64,000 bases of DNA from Manduca sexta (taxonomy: Eukaryota; Arthropoda; Insecta; Lepidoptera; Sphingidae), in the NCBI RefSeq assembly GCF_014839805.1, contig NC_051141.1, positions 16,190,777 through 16,254,776 on the forward strand, given 5' to 3'. The position numbers were made by a program, and so were the translations under genes. A model generated the notes under the pieces. It was not told where the DNA came from. It searched no databases and was given only the letters and a program-made list of their open reading frames with translations. Below, piece by piece: positions 12,178-23,994 of this stretch. Position 1 is the first letter of the stretch, and each line of letters starts with the position of its first letter.

Positions 12178-15100
12178 TTAATCTTTCTGAAGCTGTTGGA
12201 ACATATGAATGATTTTATCTGCTGCCCTTATTTTGGTCGCGGTCTCTTTCCACTGGTTGGCACGAGTCTTACGGGTGTTACTGGGGCAGACTACTTGTTT
12301 CCTGTACGAGGCGATATTTTCACGCGGTGACAGACGGCGCTTGGCGTCAATGATTCGAGAGCAAAGTACTCGAGGCGATACCAGTTCTAAAGAAGATGAA
12401 GATGTCAGTTTCTTCCTGGGCGAAGTAATAGATCCGTGCTGAGGAGTGCTCACGTAGTTGGGTTCGAATCGAAACCTGTTAGGAGGGGCTCGTACTTGCT
12501 GACAAGGGTTTTCAGGGAGAGATGGTAGAACTCCAGCTGGCACATTGTCATTGGCCAATCGGGCCTGTTGCATTAGTCCTTGGGGTTCCTGAGCAGCGAA
12601 ATTCTCCTTCATCGCGTTAAGTTCTAGACGCCGCATTATAATATTGCGGAGTTCTAATGCGCTTACGCTACCAAGCAATTCCCTATTATCATCAATAAAA
12701 TTTGTAATAGCTATGGTCGCTTCTTCTGGTGTTAATTGGTCGTCACGAAAAAACCCATGCCCCTTGCGTAAGTCATCAATCCCTTGTTGAATGAGCCAGA
12801 TGAATGTGCAAACGATTAATATCAAAGTAGTGAGAACGGCAAGAGCTGTTATTCCATTTGGTCCAGAAAATTTTGGGCGTGCCTTTCCTAAGGTTCCATA
12901 AGTAATAACGTTGTTTATAACGTTGCCCATAACTCTACATGTGTAAAATCCTTTTTTGTTTGTATCTAGCGTAGAGACCAACCGCAGTACTCTGACATAA
13001 TCATTACTACTGATCTGATTTTCTATCTCTTTGGTATTTCCATATTGATCGGTTCCATTTTCATTTTTCATTTCTGTGTCTAGAATTAGCCATATAATAT
13101 CATCAGGCGACCGTGCTCCCCCTGAGGGGAGGCAAGAAAGATTTAGCTGACCAGATTTACCCCAAGTTGTTTCAATGTAAAAATCCGATACACTTGCAGT
13201 TCTCGAGGATAGTTGCATTACTTTATCTTGGTAACGTTCCAGGCTAACTTCATGAAGATCATATAATACAGAATTTAAGCTGATTGAAGCAATGTATCCG
13301 TAGAAGGACGTAAATGTTTCTGAGACATTACTTTTTATTTGTTCAGGTACGCCTCCAACAAAATATGCATGAACGCAAAAAGTCAATGTAGATTGGTTTC
13401 CTTGGCAATATGGCTTCGTGTCGAACAGTTGGTAGGGTATTGTACAATTTTCTGACGACTTGCGTCGTTTCCGATCCATATCTGCCCCAACGACTACGTG
13501 TATTCGTTCACCTCCATTAATAACAGTTTCTATAGAGTTAGCATCTGCCTTTTTCGTTAAAGTTATATCTAGCCATTGATCTTTTAGGCATTCTGAAGCG
13601 CTAATACTCTCAGACCGATAGTCCCCTATTGCCAGTTTCACTCTAAGACGAGAATTTTGCAATGAGACGTGTAACCATTTATCGTCGCTGTTAAAGAATA
13701 ATATGGTTCCAGAATCCCGTATCGGCATTAACGTCAGTTCTAATTTCCACTCATTTGGATCGGTCGAAAATGGGATGCGCATGAAATATTCTCTGTCGAC
13801 TAACACGGAGGCTTCTTCTAAATTAGCAATCTCGTACGCTACGTTGTTAGCGACGGCCATTGGTGTGTTAGCGGCGTTGTGAACAGTGTAATAATCGTGC
13901 CCTTTATCAACTTCAATATCCAATGGACTGAAATTAAATATCACTTCTTGAATTTCCCCGTACAATTTTTCTCCAACTTTGATATCCATATTAGTATAGG
14001 GCAAGTGTGGATCACACGGAATTTTATATTCCATGGATATCGGATCGTCGTCCAAACGCAAAGAAATGTATTGAGTGGAAAGAGTTACCATCGCTGTGTG
14101 CCAGATCGCCGGTTCAATAGGGTTAGATGAACAAATCCCGGGTATCTCACAGTTATCGTTCATGCCGGCCGCGTCCAAACAGATATGCCATTTTTGGATG
14201 CTCAGACGAATGTATGAGGTGGAATCTATTTCGCCCCGGCGAATTAACATGCCTTGAGGAGATAATGGCAGAAATCGTATAAAGAAATGAATAAAAGTTA
14301 CACTCTTACCATGACGAAATCTATATTTTATAAATGAATCACCGTTAAATAAAGCGACATTGTGTTTATACACTTCGCAAGGGGCTAGATAACAAGATCC
14401 AACTTCAGTCTTAGGGCCTGCGCATGGTTTTCCATTCCCAGATGGTATCGGCCTAGTGCATGACCGCGATCGCGACCTTTTACCGGCTCCACACGTCTGG
14501 GAACAAGGTCCCCAGTTCCCCCAACCAGACCATCCGCCATCGAGTGAACATTGCTTGTTTTCGCACTTTCGCAGTTGGTCGTGCTGGCCTCGACAATGAG
14601 TTCCCCAGGTTACAGAAACACGTGGTGTTTGTATTTCGAGGCAAGTGCGACGACGACGTTGGACACCATCTCCACAAGTCTCCGAACATGCAGACCACTT
14701 ACCCCATTGTCCCCAATTGCCGCCGAAGTTGTGTCTCTCGACGGCGCACTGGTCACCGTGACATCGCTCCATTTGTAGCGGACTTCCGGAGCACATGTAT
14801 TGCCGTTCCGACGGTGCAGGTGTGTCGCATCGCCTCAACCGCCACTTGAAGCCGTGACCGCAACGGGCGCCGCATGCTGACCACTTTCCCCAAGCTCCCC
14901 ACTCTCCTATGACAGGGCAGCCGACGTTGTGCTTGACGCAAAGCAGAGCATTCCAAACATTTTCCGGATTCAGTTCCCAAGTATTATCTGTTGATAAAGC
15001 CGATACGATGGCTTCATACTGACAATCAGTAAGCAGGCAGCGATCCATTAGGGCTGGAACGGTTTCCAACTGTCGCATCGCTTCAGTCCTCGCTACATCT

Positions 15101-15447
15101 CCCTCGACGGCCTGCCTGAAGTCGTCTACCGTACAGTTGATTATGTGACACGACTCTGTCTCCTCGTCGGCTCCGCTGCACCCGATGCCGCTGGGAGAAG
15201 GTGGTGGGTTGGTACAATCTCGTGTTCTCCTTCTGTGCCCCATCTGGTCGCACGAACCTTGACACGCCGACCAAGGTCCCCACGGTGTCCACCCACCATC
15301 GATAGGACATTTTGGATCAACAATGACCCCTAACGCGCACTTCATTCGCCATAACAGCTCGTCTTGTTGCCTATCAACGAGCCTCCTACTTCGTGATACC
15401 ACGATAAATAAAAGTGAAACTAAAATAATTAATGTCTTTTTTTTCAT
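12178..15447 (-). CDS. TSP1-LamG-Ig single-pass membrane protein, single exon
   Basis: Predicted type-I cell-surface protein of 1089 residues, open from ATG (15445-15447) to TAA (12178-12180) with no intron. A basic-hydrophobic signal peptide spans 1-20. Four thrombospondin type-1 repeats lie at about 51-105, 180-234, 243-300 and 303-357, with WxxWxxW motifs (possible C-mannosylation). Repeats 1, 3 and 4 keep the CxxS/TC O-fucose motif; repeat 2 (CGARC) does not. Two laminin-G/concanavalin-like regions follow (about 362-510 and 552-735), then an Ig-like domain (about 752-850, Cys772 and GFYTCRV) and one membrane helix (about 866-887). The roughly 200-residue tail is basic and Ser/Pro-rich with no enzyme domain. 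Such proteins usually act in adhesion or matrix/guidance signalling; the ligand is unknown. It is not UNC5, which has Ig before TSP1 plus ZU5 and death domains. No orthologue name is offered. Confidence 0.88.
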   Translation of the reverse strand: MKKKTLIILVSLLFIVVSRSRRLVDRQQDELLWRMKCALGVIVDPKCPIDGGWTPWGPWSACQGSCDQMGHRRRTRDCTNPPPSPSGIGCSGADEETESCHIINCTVDDFRQAVEGDVARTEAMRQLETVPALMDRCLLTDCQYEAIVSALSTDNTWELNPENVWNALLCVKHNVGCPVIGEWGAWGKWSACGARCGHGFKWRLRRCDTPAPSERQYMCSGSPLQMERCHGDQCAVERHNFGGNWGQWGKWSACSETCGDGVQRRRRTCLEIQTPRVSVTWGTHCRGQHDQLRKCENKQCSLDGGWSGWGNWGPCSQTCGAGKRSRSRSCTRPIPSGNGKPCAGPKTEVGSCYLAPCEVYKHNVALFNGDSFIKYRFRHGKSVTFIHFFIRFLPLSPQGMLIRRGEIDSTSYIRLSIQKWHICLDAAGMNDNCEIPGICSSNPIEPAIWHTAMVTLSTQYISLRLDDDPISMEYKIPCDPHLPYTNMDIKVGEKLYGEIQEVIFNFSPLDIEVDKGHDYYTVHNAANTPMAVANNVAYEIANLEEASVLVDREYFMRIPFSTDPNEWKLELTLMPIRDSGTILFFNSDDKWLHVSLQNSRLRVKLAIGDYRSESISASECLKDQWLDITLTKKADANSIETVINGGERIHVVVGADMDRKRRKSSENCTIPYQLFDTKPYCQGNQSTLTFCVHAYFVGGVPEQIKSNVSETFTSFYGYIASISLNSVLYDLHEVSLERYQDKVMQLSSRTASVSDFYIETTWGKSGQLNLSCLPSGGARSPDDIIWLILDTEMKNENGTDQYGNTKEIENQISSNDYVRVLRLVSTLDTNKKGFYTCRVMGNVINNVITYGTLGKARPKFSGPNGITALAVLTTLILIVCTFIWLIQQGIDDLRKGHGFFRDDQLTPEEATIAITNFIDDNRELLGSVSALELRNIIMRRLELNAMKENFAAQEPQGLMQQARLANDNVPAGVLPSLPENPCQQVRAPPNRFRFEPNYVSTPQHGSITSPRKKLTSSSSLELVSPRVLCSRIIDAKRRLSPRENIASYRKQVVCPSNTRKTRANQWKETATKIRAADKIIHMFQQLQKD

Positions 15448-17957
15448 AGTTCTAAGTTGTTCTTAGATAAACTTCACAGTGAGTGCGTAGCGGTGCACTC
15501 CCCGCGAGGTCCCGAGAGCAATTGAATCGCCGCCAGTCGCGTTGACAGTGGCAGTGACAATTTAAGGGTAAATTTTGAAGTTTGACGTTAAGGGAGTACA
15601 GATAACTGGTAGCTTCTCATATATCATTCTACGCAGAAACTATAAAATATTTAGGGTCTATTGTCAGATGACTGAAGGGCGTTCCAGTTAGGACAAATAT
15701 TTCAGTCAGATAAAGTTTATTAGTACCTAATATTTAGTACAAAAGGAACTAAAAATTACAATTATATGTATAAATTTGCATCACATTTATATTTAGTCAG
15801 GATATACTTAATAAAATTTATTAGATGGATTACTCTTTATTTAAAAATTTGCATTCAATTTTGCATATCATATTCATAGTTAAATAAATAAACACAAGTT
15901 TTGAACAATCATTAGTATATTCATTGACAATAGTTTTAAATACATTCGCATGTTTCTTTTGGCGGGCCAAAATATGTCATACATTATATAATTTAAATTT
16001 ATGGGCCAACAGTGGCGAAGGGTAACATTTTCCAAAAGGGAACCCGGCACAACATATAGATACTACTAATATGCATAAATGTAGTTTGCAAATTGTTCCA
16101 ATGATTATAATTAGATTTTATATAAGTTATAAAAGAGAAGCCGACAGGAATCGAGTTACTTACCTTCGCCACTGTAGACCAAATAGAATAAACATGGATA
16201 TAGTACAATAGCTTTTCAAACCCATTATAAGCAAAGCTTCATAAAATAAGTGCAAATGAATGAACCCTTCCTAGCTGAATTTCGGCCACGGCAACCAATC
16301 TTAGAATCAGTCAGGTACACAATAGATATTGTACTACATATGTGTGTGCGCCAGAGTACACAAGTGGCATTTCTATTCTTTCACATGCATTGACCGGAGA
16401 GATCAGGCGCAGCATCAACTTGCAATGCAACGTGCAAAACAATGGTAGGACGAAACCTGTCATATGAATACAAAAAATAAATAAATTTATCCCTCACAGG
16501 GACATAACTAATAACATAATAATAATCAACAATTTAAGGTGTACAATGTACACTTAGAAATTATTATACAGTGGTCATTGATAATGTGTATTTTGTGTAA
16601 ATATTTAAGAATATAATACAATGTATTCTAATCATTTCGCTTTTGATTTTTTTGTGGTTGTATTCGTTTTTATTTATACTTTAAACACATTTTCTAATTG
16701 CAAATATATTAAAAATAGTCTTGATAGTTCGAAAATTAAAATCGTTTGGGATCATTTATTGAAATCGGCGGTTGGTTAACGATTTGAACCTTTATCGATA
16801 GTTCATAGACAAGTTCAGTGGGAAACTAGAAAATCTTTCTAAAATCTTAAGTCTATGGCAAACTAGATACGTGAATAAAGAAGTAGGAAGTATAATACTG
16901 CTTTATCGTACAATGCTAAGTAATCTGCTTTAATTAATACAATACGTGTTCTTTTATTTTTCCCTCTAAATTAAAACACCAAAAATTACACTTTGGTATA
17001 ACATTTCAAAAATATAATATTTTATGCAAAAATACTATTCCAAAATCACTTTAGAAAACTCACGTGTAAAATATATGTAATATATCTTTGTTATTTTGTA
17101 TCCATAGAATTGAACTCGGCACATTAGTGGCATAGGGGGAAACGTTTAGATTTGTAACTTTCACGATCAAACATAAATGACGTTTCAATAGTTCGGGAAT
17201 TTTTAAAGTGGGCCTGAATGGGGAAATCCGCAATTATGAGGAATAACGATATATGCTCAGTTGTCTTGGAAACGATAATGATGAAAACTAAAACTGCATC
17301 ATTGGTACCTTGAAAAATCAATATTCCTAGCCAGAAATCGGATCAATTGATTTTGACAAAAAAACACTATTGTTACACTGTTTGATGGTCACTAATAAGG
17401 ATCAAATTCTCGAAAGTAATGACATACGAGCAAAGACATTAAACTATATTATAGTTAGTTATAGACCGGCGGACATCGGGGCCAAATTTTTGCCCCAAAA
17501 GTTATTACCTATTGGTAATAAGTCGCTATCTCATTTGAAATGACCGTATGACAAGATGTCACAGCGTCTTAGATATTAATAAAAAATAATATATTTACAG
17601 AAAATATGCTAATATTCGCATTGAAAACGTACTAATCATGATATGGGAAAAATAGAAAATATTTTACGCTGGTGTTTGACTATGTTAAGGTAGATTGAAC
17701 AACCATTACATAAGCACAAAATGTTTGTATCACTACATTAAAATTATACCAAAGACTTTCGAACATTTTACGCTATTCCGATTGTTTGGGATATCCCCAC
17801 CTACGCCCAGTTGTAAAGTTCAATTTGCCACATATCGTCAAAATCGGATGCCAGTAACCAACCTAAATCTTATTATTAATAGCGAGCAAAGTGCATGCAT
17901 TTATCGTTTACGACAAATAAGCAAGCGATATTCTAAAAATTTTCTTTCAACTCCGTG
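15448..17957. other. Intergenic region upstream of the TSP1 receptor gene
   Basis: The first 130 bases next to the ATG (15460-15590) are clearly richer in G+C than the surroundings and probably hold the 5' UTR and promoter of the minus-strand gene. No TATA box is obvious. A hAT-like MITE lies at 16010-16174, and a fragment of the 8804 repeat lies near 16736-16790. The left end should hold the LETMD1 3' UTR. I see nothing else. Confidence 0.45.
16010..16174. mobile_element. hAT-like MITE
   Basis: 165 bp with terminal inverted repeats CAGTGGCGAAGG, extended by an imperfect GTAAC. The CAGTGGCG tip is characteristic of hAT elements. The 8-bp flanks (16002-16009 and 16175-16182) match at six of eight positions, so the duplication is old. 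No ORF. Confidence 0.65.
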
Positions 17958-20900
17958 TCAGTAAATCAGAACCCAATTTTGTGGATGGTTGTACGCAAAG
18001 AATATTGGACAATGCAATAACAGCGAGTATGTCGACTTGTCAACATATTGCGATACCAGAAGCCATTTTGAGAGCCATTCTTTCATGTCCTGGTTTGAGA
18101 GATTGTTCCCGTTTAGCCCCCGTATGTGGCAAGCGTTCCGCAAACTCTCCGCGTTTAGAGATTCAACACCGCCCTCCCGGATAATGGCTTGATCCATTTC
18201 TAAAAGTAAAAACGCTCTGTATTTCAACTTGTTTCTTCTGAGAATTGTTTTTCTTAAGCCGTGCATTTTCTGTAGGTGTCCCTGGAATTAGGAGAACACA
18301 AAAATTATTATTGTGTTCGGGAAACGTTGGGACAGAGATTTTGGATTTGCGAATTGACAATACACTCGCAAACGAATTAATGAGTATTTCTCAAAATTAA
18401 TATACGCAACGAAATAGTTTTATAAGACTGTCTGTCTCCTCTTTTTTATTTGACTTAATACATCTGTTCTATTAAATGATATGAATAATTAATGTATTAG
18501 CACAACAAAAAATAAAAATATAGAAAAAAATCTTAATAAAATTTCACACACACATCACGCATTTATCCCCAAAGAGGTATGCAGAGGCGCAACCAGAGCA
18601 CCCACGTTTCGTCCCTTGATGTGAGAGGAGGCAAGCCTATCGCCATAATGGCCACAAATCCCAGACTAGCCTGATACTGAGCAGAAAAAACTAAATAACA
18701 CTGCCTGACTCGGGATGCGAACCCAGGACCTCGAGAACTTTGCCGTTCCACGCATGCAGTACAAATACACCACCGAGGTTATAATAAGGTTTCGTAAAAA
18801 CTAATTCGTCACGTGCATTTATTTCGAGAAATATATATGTATGTTTCTTAATTTTCAATTTCGCTTCTTTTATCCTTGCATATTTTACACATGGCTGATG
18901 CCTAACATGTTAGTAACAATTGAATACATTTTGTAAATAAAAATACGTAATATGAGATGTCGCGAGCTTTATGAGTAAAAAATATGGTAAGAAAATGTGT
19001 TCAATTTTAATTAGGTTTATAAAATAAAATATTAATTTAATTTGGACTAAGTTTATCCGAAGAACAATATGGCTAATATAGGCAACCGAAACGTTGCGGA
19101 TCGTTATAATTTAAAATTTATCAGAAGCCTATGCTAGGTTTAAATTTAATTTTAAAATGACAACGATAAACGGATGCTTGATACTATGCCTCCACAGTAA
19201 AAGTATAATGAAAAGTAAAAATTATTAATTAATTTCTTAAAAAAAAACGCTAATGTTCTTTGTAATTAAATTTATCTTTTATTTTTATCAACATGTACAG
19301 AAAATAAAAGAAAAGTAAAGTTGAGAAATAATTATAATATATTGAGAAATATTTGAGCCACATTTTTTATACCTATCTGAATCTTGTGACTAGTTTCACT
19401 TTGGTAGTATTATTATTAATAAAATCTACTGTTTATTTATTATTCGCAGCAGCGCACTATGCTATAATTATATTTGTTTTATTCAACTTCAATAAACCGA
19501 ATAAACGGAGTAGTTACTTATTTTAACTAATTACATTTTATGAGCTCTTTACACTTTTTATTTCTTGATTCATTGTAAATAATAAAATATTTATAAACAA
19601 AATTAAATAATTAAATAATTAAAACAAGACTAGACATATTCGTAATAATTTTTAAATATCTCAATCTAATAAAAATGGTCAGGCAATATATTGATATAAT
19701 AAACGTGAACTCAGAACTTAAATTCAGAATTCACTTTAATTATAACAAGTACAAGATGCCGCAACAACGCGGCGTAGAAGAAAAGTGCCTAAGATTATTA
19801 TCGACGCAATTATTCGTCCACACAGACGTTGCGTGGTGTAAGCGCAGGCGTTGCATCACAATATATATTAATGAAGTCAACATAACTACAAAACCGTTAC
19901 ATAGCGAAACATTTCTTTAAACGATAACGCTCATCGTCTACAGAGACAGTAATGCAACATGTTAATATAAAATTTGATTACATCAAGTATCACTAAGCTC
20001 CTTATAAAAATTGCTCCACTGTTTCATCCGTGATTTGCTAATATCGAGTGGGTAGATGTCAAAATATTTTTTATTTTATTATTTAACACGAAAAAGTGTT
20101 TGAACTGCGCCTGAAGTGCTTAAGTATTCTTTATAATGATTGTGTTGTGTTATGCCTTTTGTTAAATAATAAAAAAAAAATGATGATAATCGCGATGCTT
20201 CGTAAAGAGTATTGAATGGCAACAGATGGCTATCTCATACCATTCGCTACAATCATGCCTACTGAGCTACTTCTTCACGCTACGGCGGAAGTGGATCGAC
20301 TGCGGCAAATATAAATTTAAGGGACAGCATTTGACATTACCATTAGACTTTAGAGCCAAGCACAGGAGCGTATAGCATGGGCAAGAAAACAAGCACAAAA
20401 TAGCGGTAAAACTAAAGAACACAAAAAGTATTACAGGGCTGGTATTATTGTTAAATATTACACACAAATGATACCGTTGCACAATTATTAGAAAATATAT
20501 ATCGCCAGTGAACAGGATATGCATTGAGACTAATCTAGCTCAACGAAATGTGCTACGCTAATAGTAAAATATTTATCAACATTTTTACTATTATTATGTG
20601 TAACCTTTACTTTTATTACTGTAAAATTAGCGAGCTGGGATCGCATCGTACTGACGCTTTGCTATTGCTGTCAATCAATACTATAAAATTTGAGCCGCTT
20701 TAGAGTTTACTAACAAATTGCATTCGCATCGTTGAATTAAATAATGAGCTCACTCTTTATGTGCCCACAAAAGTCAGCTCTCAAAAACTTAACTAGATAA
20801 AGAAATGCAAAATATACGTTTATCAACAATCACAATTCGCACATAGCATTATAGATTGGTTGCATGATTGATTTAAAAGATAAGGACAAAATATTCTGGC

Positions 20901-23900
20901 ACATTTTTTTGTTTTTATAGAATTTTCAGAATTTGGTGGAAAAATATTTTTCTGTTTGTAAATATACGACACACATTATACAAACATCGGAGTTATTTTA
21001 GAATTTAAAATATAGCAGTTTAATATCCTAGATGCGAATTTAATCCTGGAAATATTTAATATATATTTTTTCATTCTATCTGTCGGGCCATTTGAATCTC
21101 AATATAAGTTATGTTCACTTATCATTTATTTTATCGAAATATTATGTAGTTTTATCATTTTACTATTAATGTATGATGGACGTATCATCACAGCATATCA
21201 AGTGCTGTTAGTGGGTACGAATGGTGTTACATTTCATTCTGAAAATTATATAGTTTACATCGGAACTGTTGTTGTAAGAATTGCATTTTTATAGGAATAA
21301 ATAGCACATCCACCACATACAACATTTATGTAACATTACGTCCACTGCAGACATTCTGTAGTACAAACAAGATTTCACAAAATTAGAAAAAGCATTGTCA
21401 AACGCAAACGCAATTGGCGCACACAAGTTGTTAATGATACATGAATCAGAACTGTTAACTTACCATATGCACATATGTCAAACTATTCAAGTGATACGGC
21501 TCTTTGCTAAACAACTCTTTACAATCGAGCAAGTCGTTAGGTGATGGATGGACTCCGGAACCAAGCGATGCCACCACACCCCTCCATTTTCTTTTTAATT
21601 CACTGTCAGGGATATCTTCGACTTTGGCTTGTAACGCTCTGAACACAGGCTTATTGTGCCTCAGACGTTCAGTCAAATCTTGCCTTGTGAATTCAACTTT
21701 TTGCTGGATAGACCAGAAGTGGGAGCACAGTAGTTTCCGCGGTTTTAGAAACCTGGAATTTAGAAAATATTTAAGTTTATTAATGTGTTGTCATTTTATT
21801 TTTCTTATATGTATGTTAACTAACAATTTAATATCTATGTATTATTATATCACATATTTTCTACATAAAAGCTGATTTTTTAAAAATAATGGGAATATTT
21901 ATGAGGAACAATTATTTTTTTGCATAATTATTATGCATATAAAAAAGTTATTGCATAAATCATAGAATGGATTTGCATGAATTTTGCATGCAGAAAGACA
22001 AGTCTTGTGTTTTTACATAATAAATTATTTTTTATTGACAGAAAGTTAATGAAAGACTATTCTAATAAAACAACACTTCAGAGGCCATAGAAAGATAATG
22101 TTATTCTGCATCATAACTTATAACAAAATTACCCAATAAATACCTAAACCAGGAACAAATATAATAATACAAGGTTACATAAATAAATAATCCCCAACTG
22201 ACTCGCTTCAAGATCTGTTAAAGCTCCTCATTGAGCAGTTGACTTCTCACAGACTCTGGCTTGGTGGCTGTCAATAATGTGCTATAGACTTGACATTTAA
22301 ATCTTAGAAATACTTGCGTAATAAAGATACTTACGCCAAAGGAAATATAATATAATTCCCAAAAGGTATCGCAGAAAGAATTAATACAGGGGCAATTCGC
22401 CACATATCTGAAGGCATTTTCTCATAAAGCTCCAATTCTTGCCTGCTCATCTTTGAGAAGCCACGGTCCTTTGCCACCTTAAGCCGTAGTGAAATATACA
22501 TCTTCAAATCACGTAGGAAATCTTTTATTCCCACACTGAATACTCTGTACATTTTAACAGCATTCGGAAATCTGGTCTCCAGTACTTTTGTGTAGTTCTT
22601 AACGTAATCTATATATCTCTGTACTACATACATTCGTAATTTCTCTTTTTCATTTCTGAGTGCCTTTGTGTGCTTCAGTCGGTTGATGGTCAGGAACCTG
22701 GAATGTGACAATGGTGTATGTGAATATTTTTCAGAATTTAACTGGTATGTTAAAAAAAATTCAATTAATGTCATTGGTAAAATTGTATGGTTTTATGTAA
22801 TTATGAAAAATCATGAAAATTAATTAATCTTATTAAAATGAATGTCTATATAATTTCTGTAACTATAAGAGTTCCTTTAAACTGTATTAATAAAATTATT
22901 TGATTATTCAATTCAAATATTGAATAATCTATCATAGTCATTTAATTATTGGTATTGCTATGACCAAAGTTCAATTTTCATATGGGAGCACCATTACTTT
23001 ATAAATTAAAAAATAATTATTTTATTAATAATACTGTTGAGTGTGTATTGATGGCTGACTGGCTTATATCAAACTCAACTATACCTTATTGCCCACTGAA
23101 TATTGTTTACATAAAAAACAGTATAAATAATTTTATTCATTGAACTCCCACAATGCTACTTTTAAAAATAGAACAATCTTTAAACCCTCAATCATGAGTA
23201 AAACATTAAAGGGATGTCAAATATGAAATGGATTATAATTAAAGAGATGGGACTGGTTGTGGATGAGGATAAATTATAGAGATTACAATAAATCTAGAGA
23301 TGGTGAGGTACCATCATTATGCTCCATTGCTAGTTTAGGTTTGGGATTCAGCTTAACTAAACATGGAGTCTTCCCCTAAACAGAGTTATGAATAAATGTA
23401 GACTAAAACAGAGATATTTATCTATTAGCAGTTTATTTTGTCCCACATTTAATTTAATATGAAACGTGAATTGAGTAAAAATGTTAACCAACAAAAAAAA
23501 AATACCATAATCTTTAACAGCAGTACCTTATTTTCACTTTGAGAATAACTTTGCTATATTTAAATAAGTTACCTATCCAACATCGCAATGAATATTTGAC
23601 ACTATTCCATAATTTAAATAGTACTAATCTATTTATTTAAGTACTATAAAGTACTAAAAAATGTATTAATTACGTCACGTAAAATAGATATAAGTAACTT
23701 TAGACTAGAACTATTGGTAGTAAAGCCGCTATTTATAATATGCTTAAAAATATTATCTGTAATAAGGTTCTAATTATTGAACAAAATATACTTTACGTCT
23801 AAAATAATGCGTAATAAATGCTGTAAATAATAATTCTTGGCTTCAATTTAGGTTGTTTACGGTTACAAAATACCAATGTTGATTACCTCATACCTGTTCC

Positions 23901-23994
23901 GCTCGATTTGCTGGAAACTGCGGCTTGCTATCGCACTTGTGCGACCACAGTACATTATTGTATTGGATAATGTGGCTATTTTTTGTGCAAGCAT
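17958..23994 (-). CDS. LETMD1: LETM1 domain-containing protein 1 (LETMD1)
   Basis: Mitochondrial membrane protein with a LETM1-like domain; vertebrate LETMD1 supports mitochondrial structure and oxidative metabolism. Four coding exons on the minus strand: 23894-23994, 22335-22697, 21464-21752 and 17958-18281. Donors are GTATGA, GTAAGT and GTAAGT; all three acceptors read TTCCAG. Phases join exactly and give 358 residues, close to human LETMD1 (about 360). Exon 1 encodes an Arg/Ser/Ala-rich leader starting MLAQKIATLSNTIMYCGR, which fits a mitochondrial presequence. Conserved stretches include IPFGNYIIFPLAFLKPRKLL (membrane segment then Pro-Arg), HFWSIQQKVEF, WRGVVASLGSGVHPS and NACHIRGLNGNNLS near the C-terminus. 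The start is the first ATG ahead of the leader. The large last intron (3.2 kb) contains no recognisable gene. Confidence 0.92.
18282..21463 (-). other. LETMD1 intron 3
   Basis: A 3.2-kb AT-rich intron with one SINE (18544-18781). Open frames of 81-85 codons near 19675 and 20267 show no family resemblance and fit chance. Nothing else is visible. Confidence 0.6.
18544..18781 (-). mobile_element. tRNA-derived SINE (family A)
   Basis: In reverse orientation: head with GTAGTGTATTTGTACTGCATGCG-type A-box region (approximate), B box GGTTCGCATCCCG, then the shared body and a TG-rich tail (plus-strand CACACACACA near 18546). Lies inside LETMD1 intron 3. Confidence 0.75.
22698..23893 (-). other. LETMD1 intron 1
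   Basis: A 1.2-kb AT-rich intron. I see no repeat, RNA gene or exon in it. Confidence 0.6.

Noticed and set aside
12209..15333. Open frames of 60-129 codons on the plus strand and in other minus frames
   Set aside because: They are shadows of the long TSP1 receptor frame, with no independent start context or family resemblance.
20267..20524. Minus-strand 85-codon frame in LETMD1 intron 3
   Set aside because: No family features and within chance expectation for the base composition.
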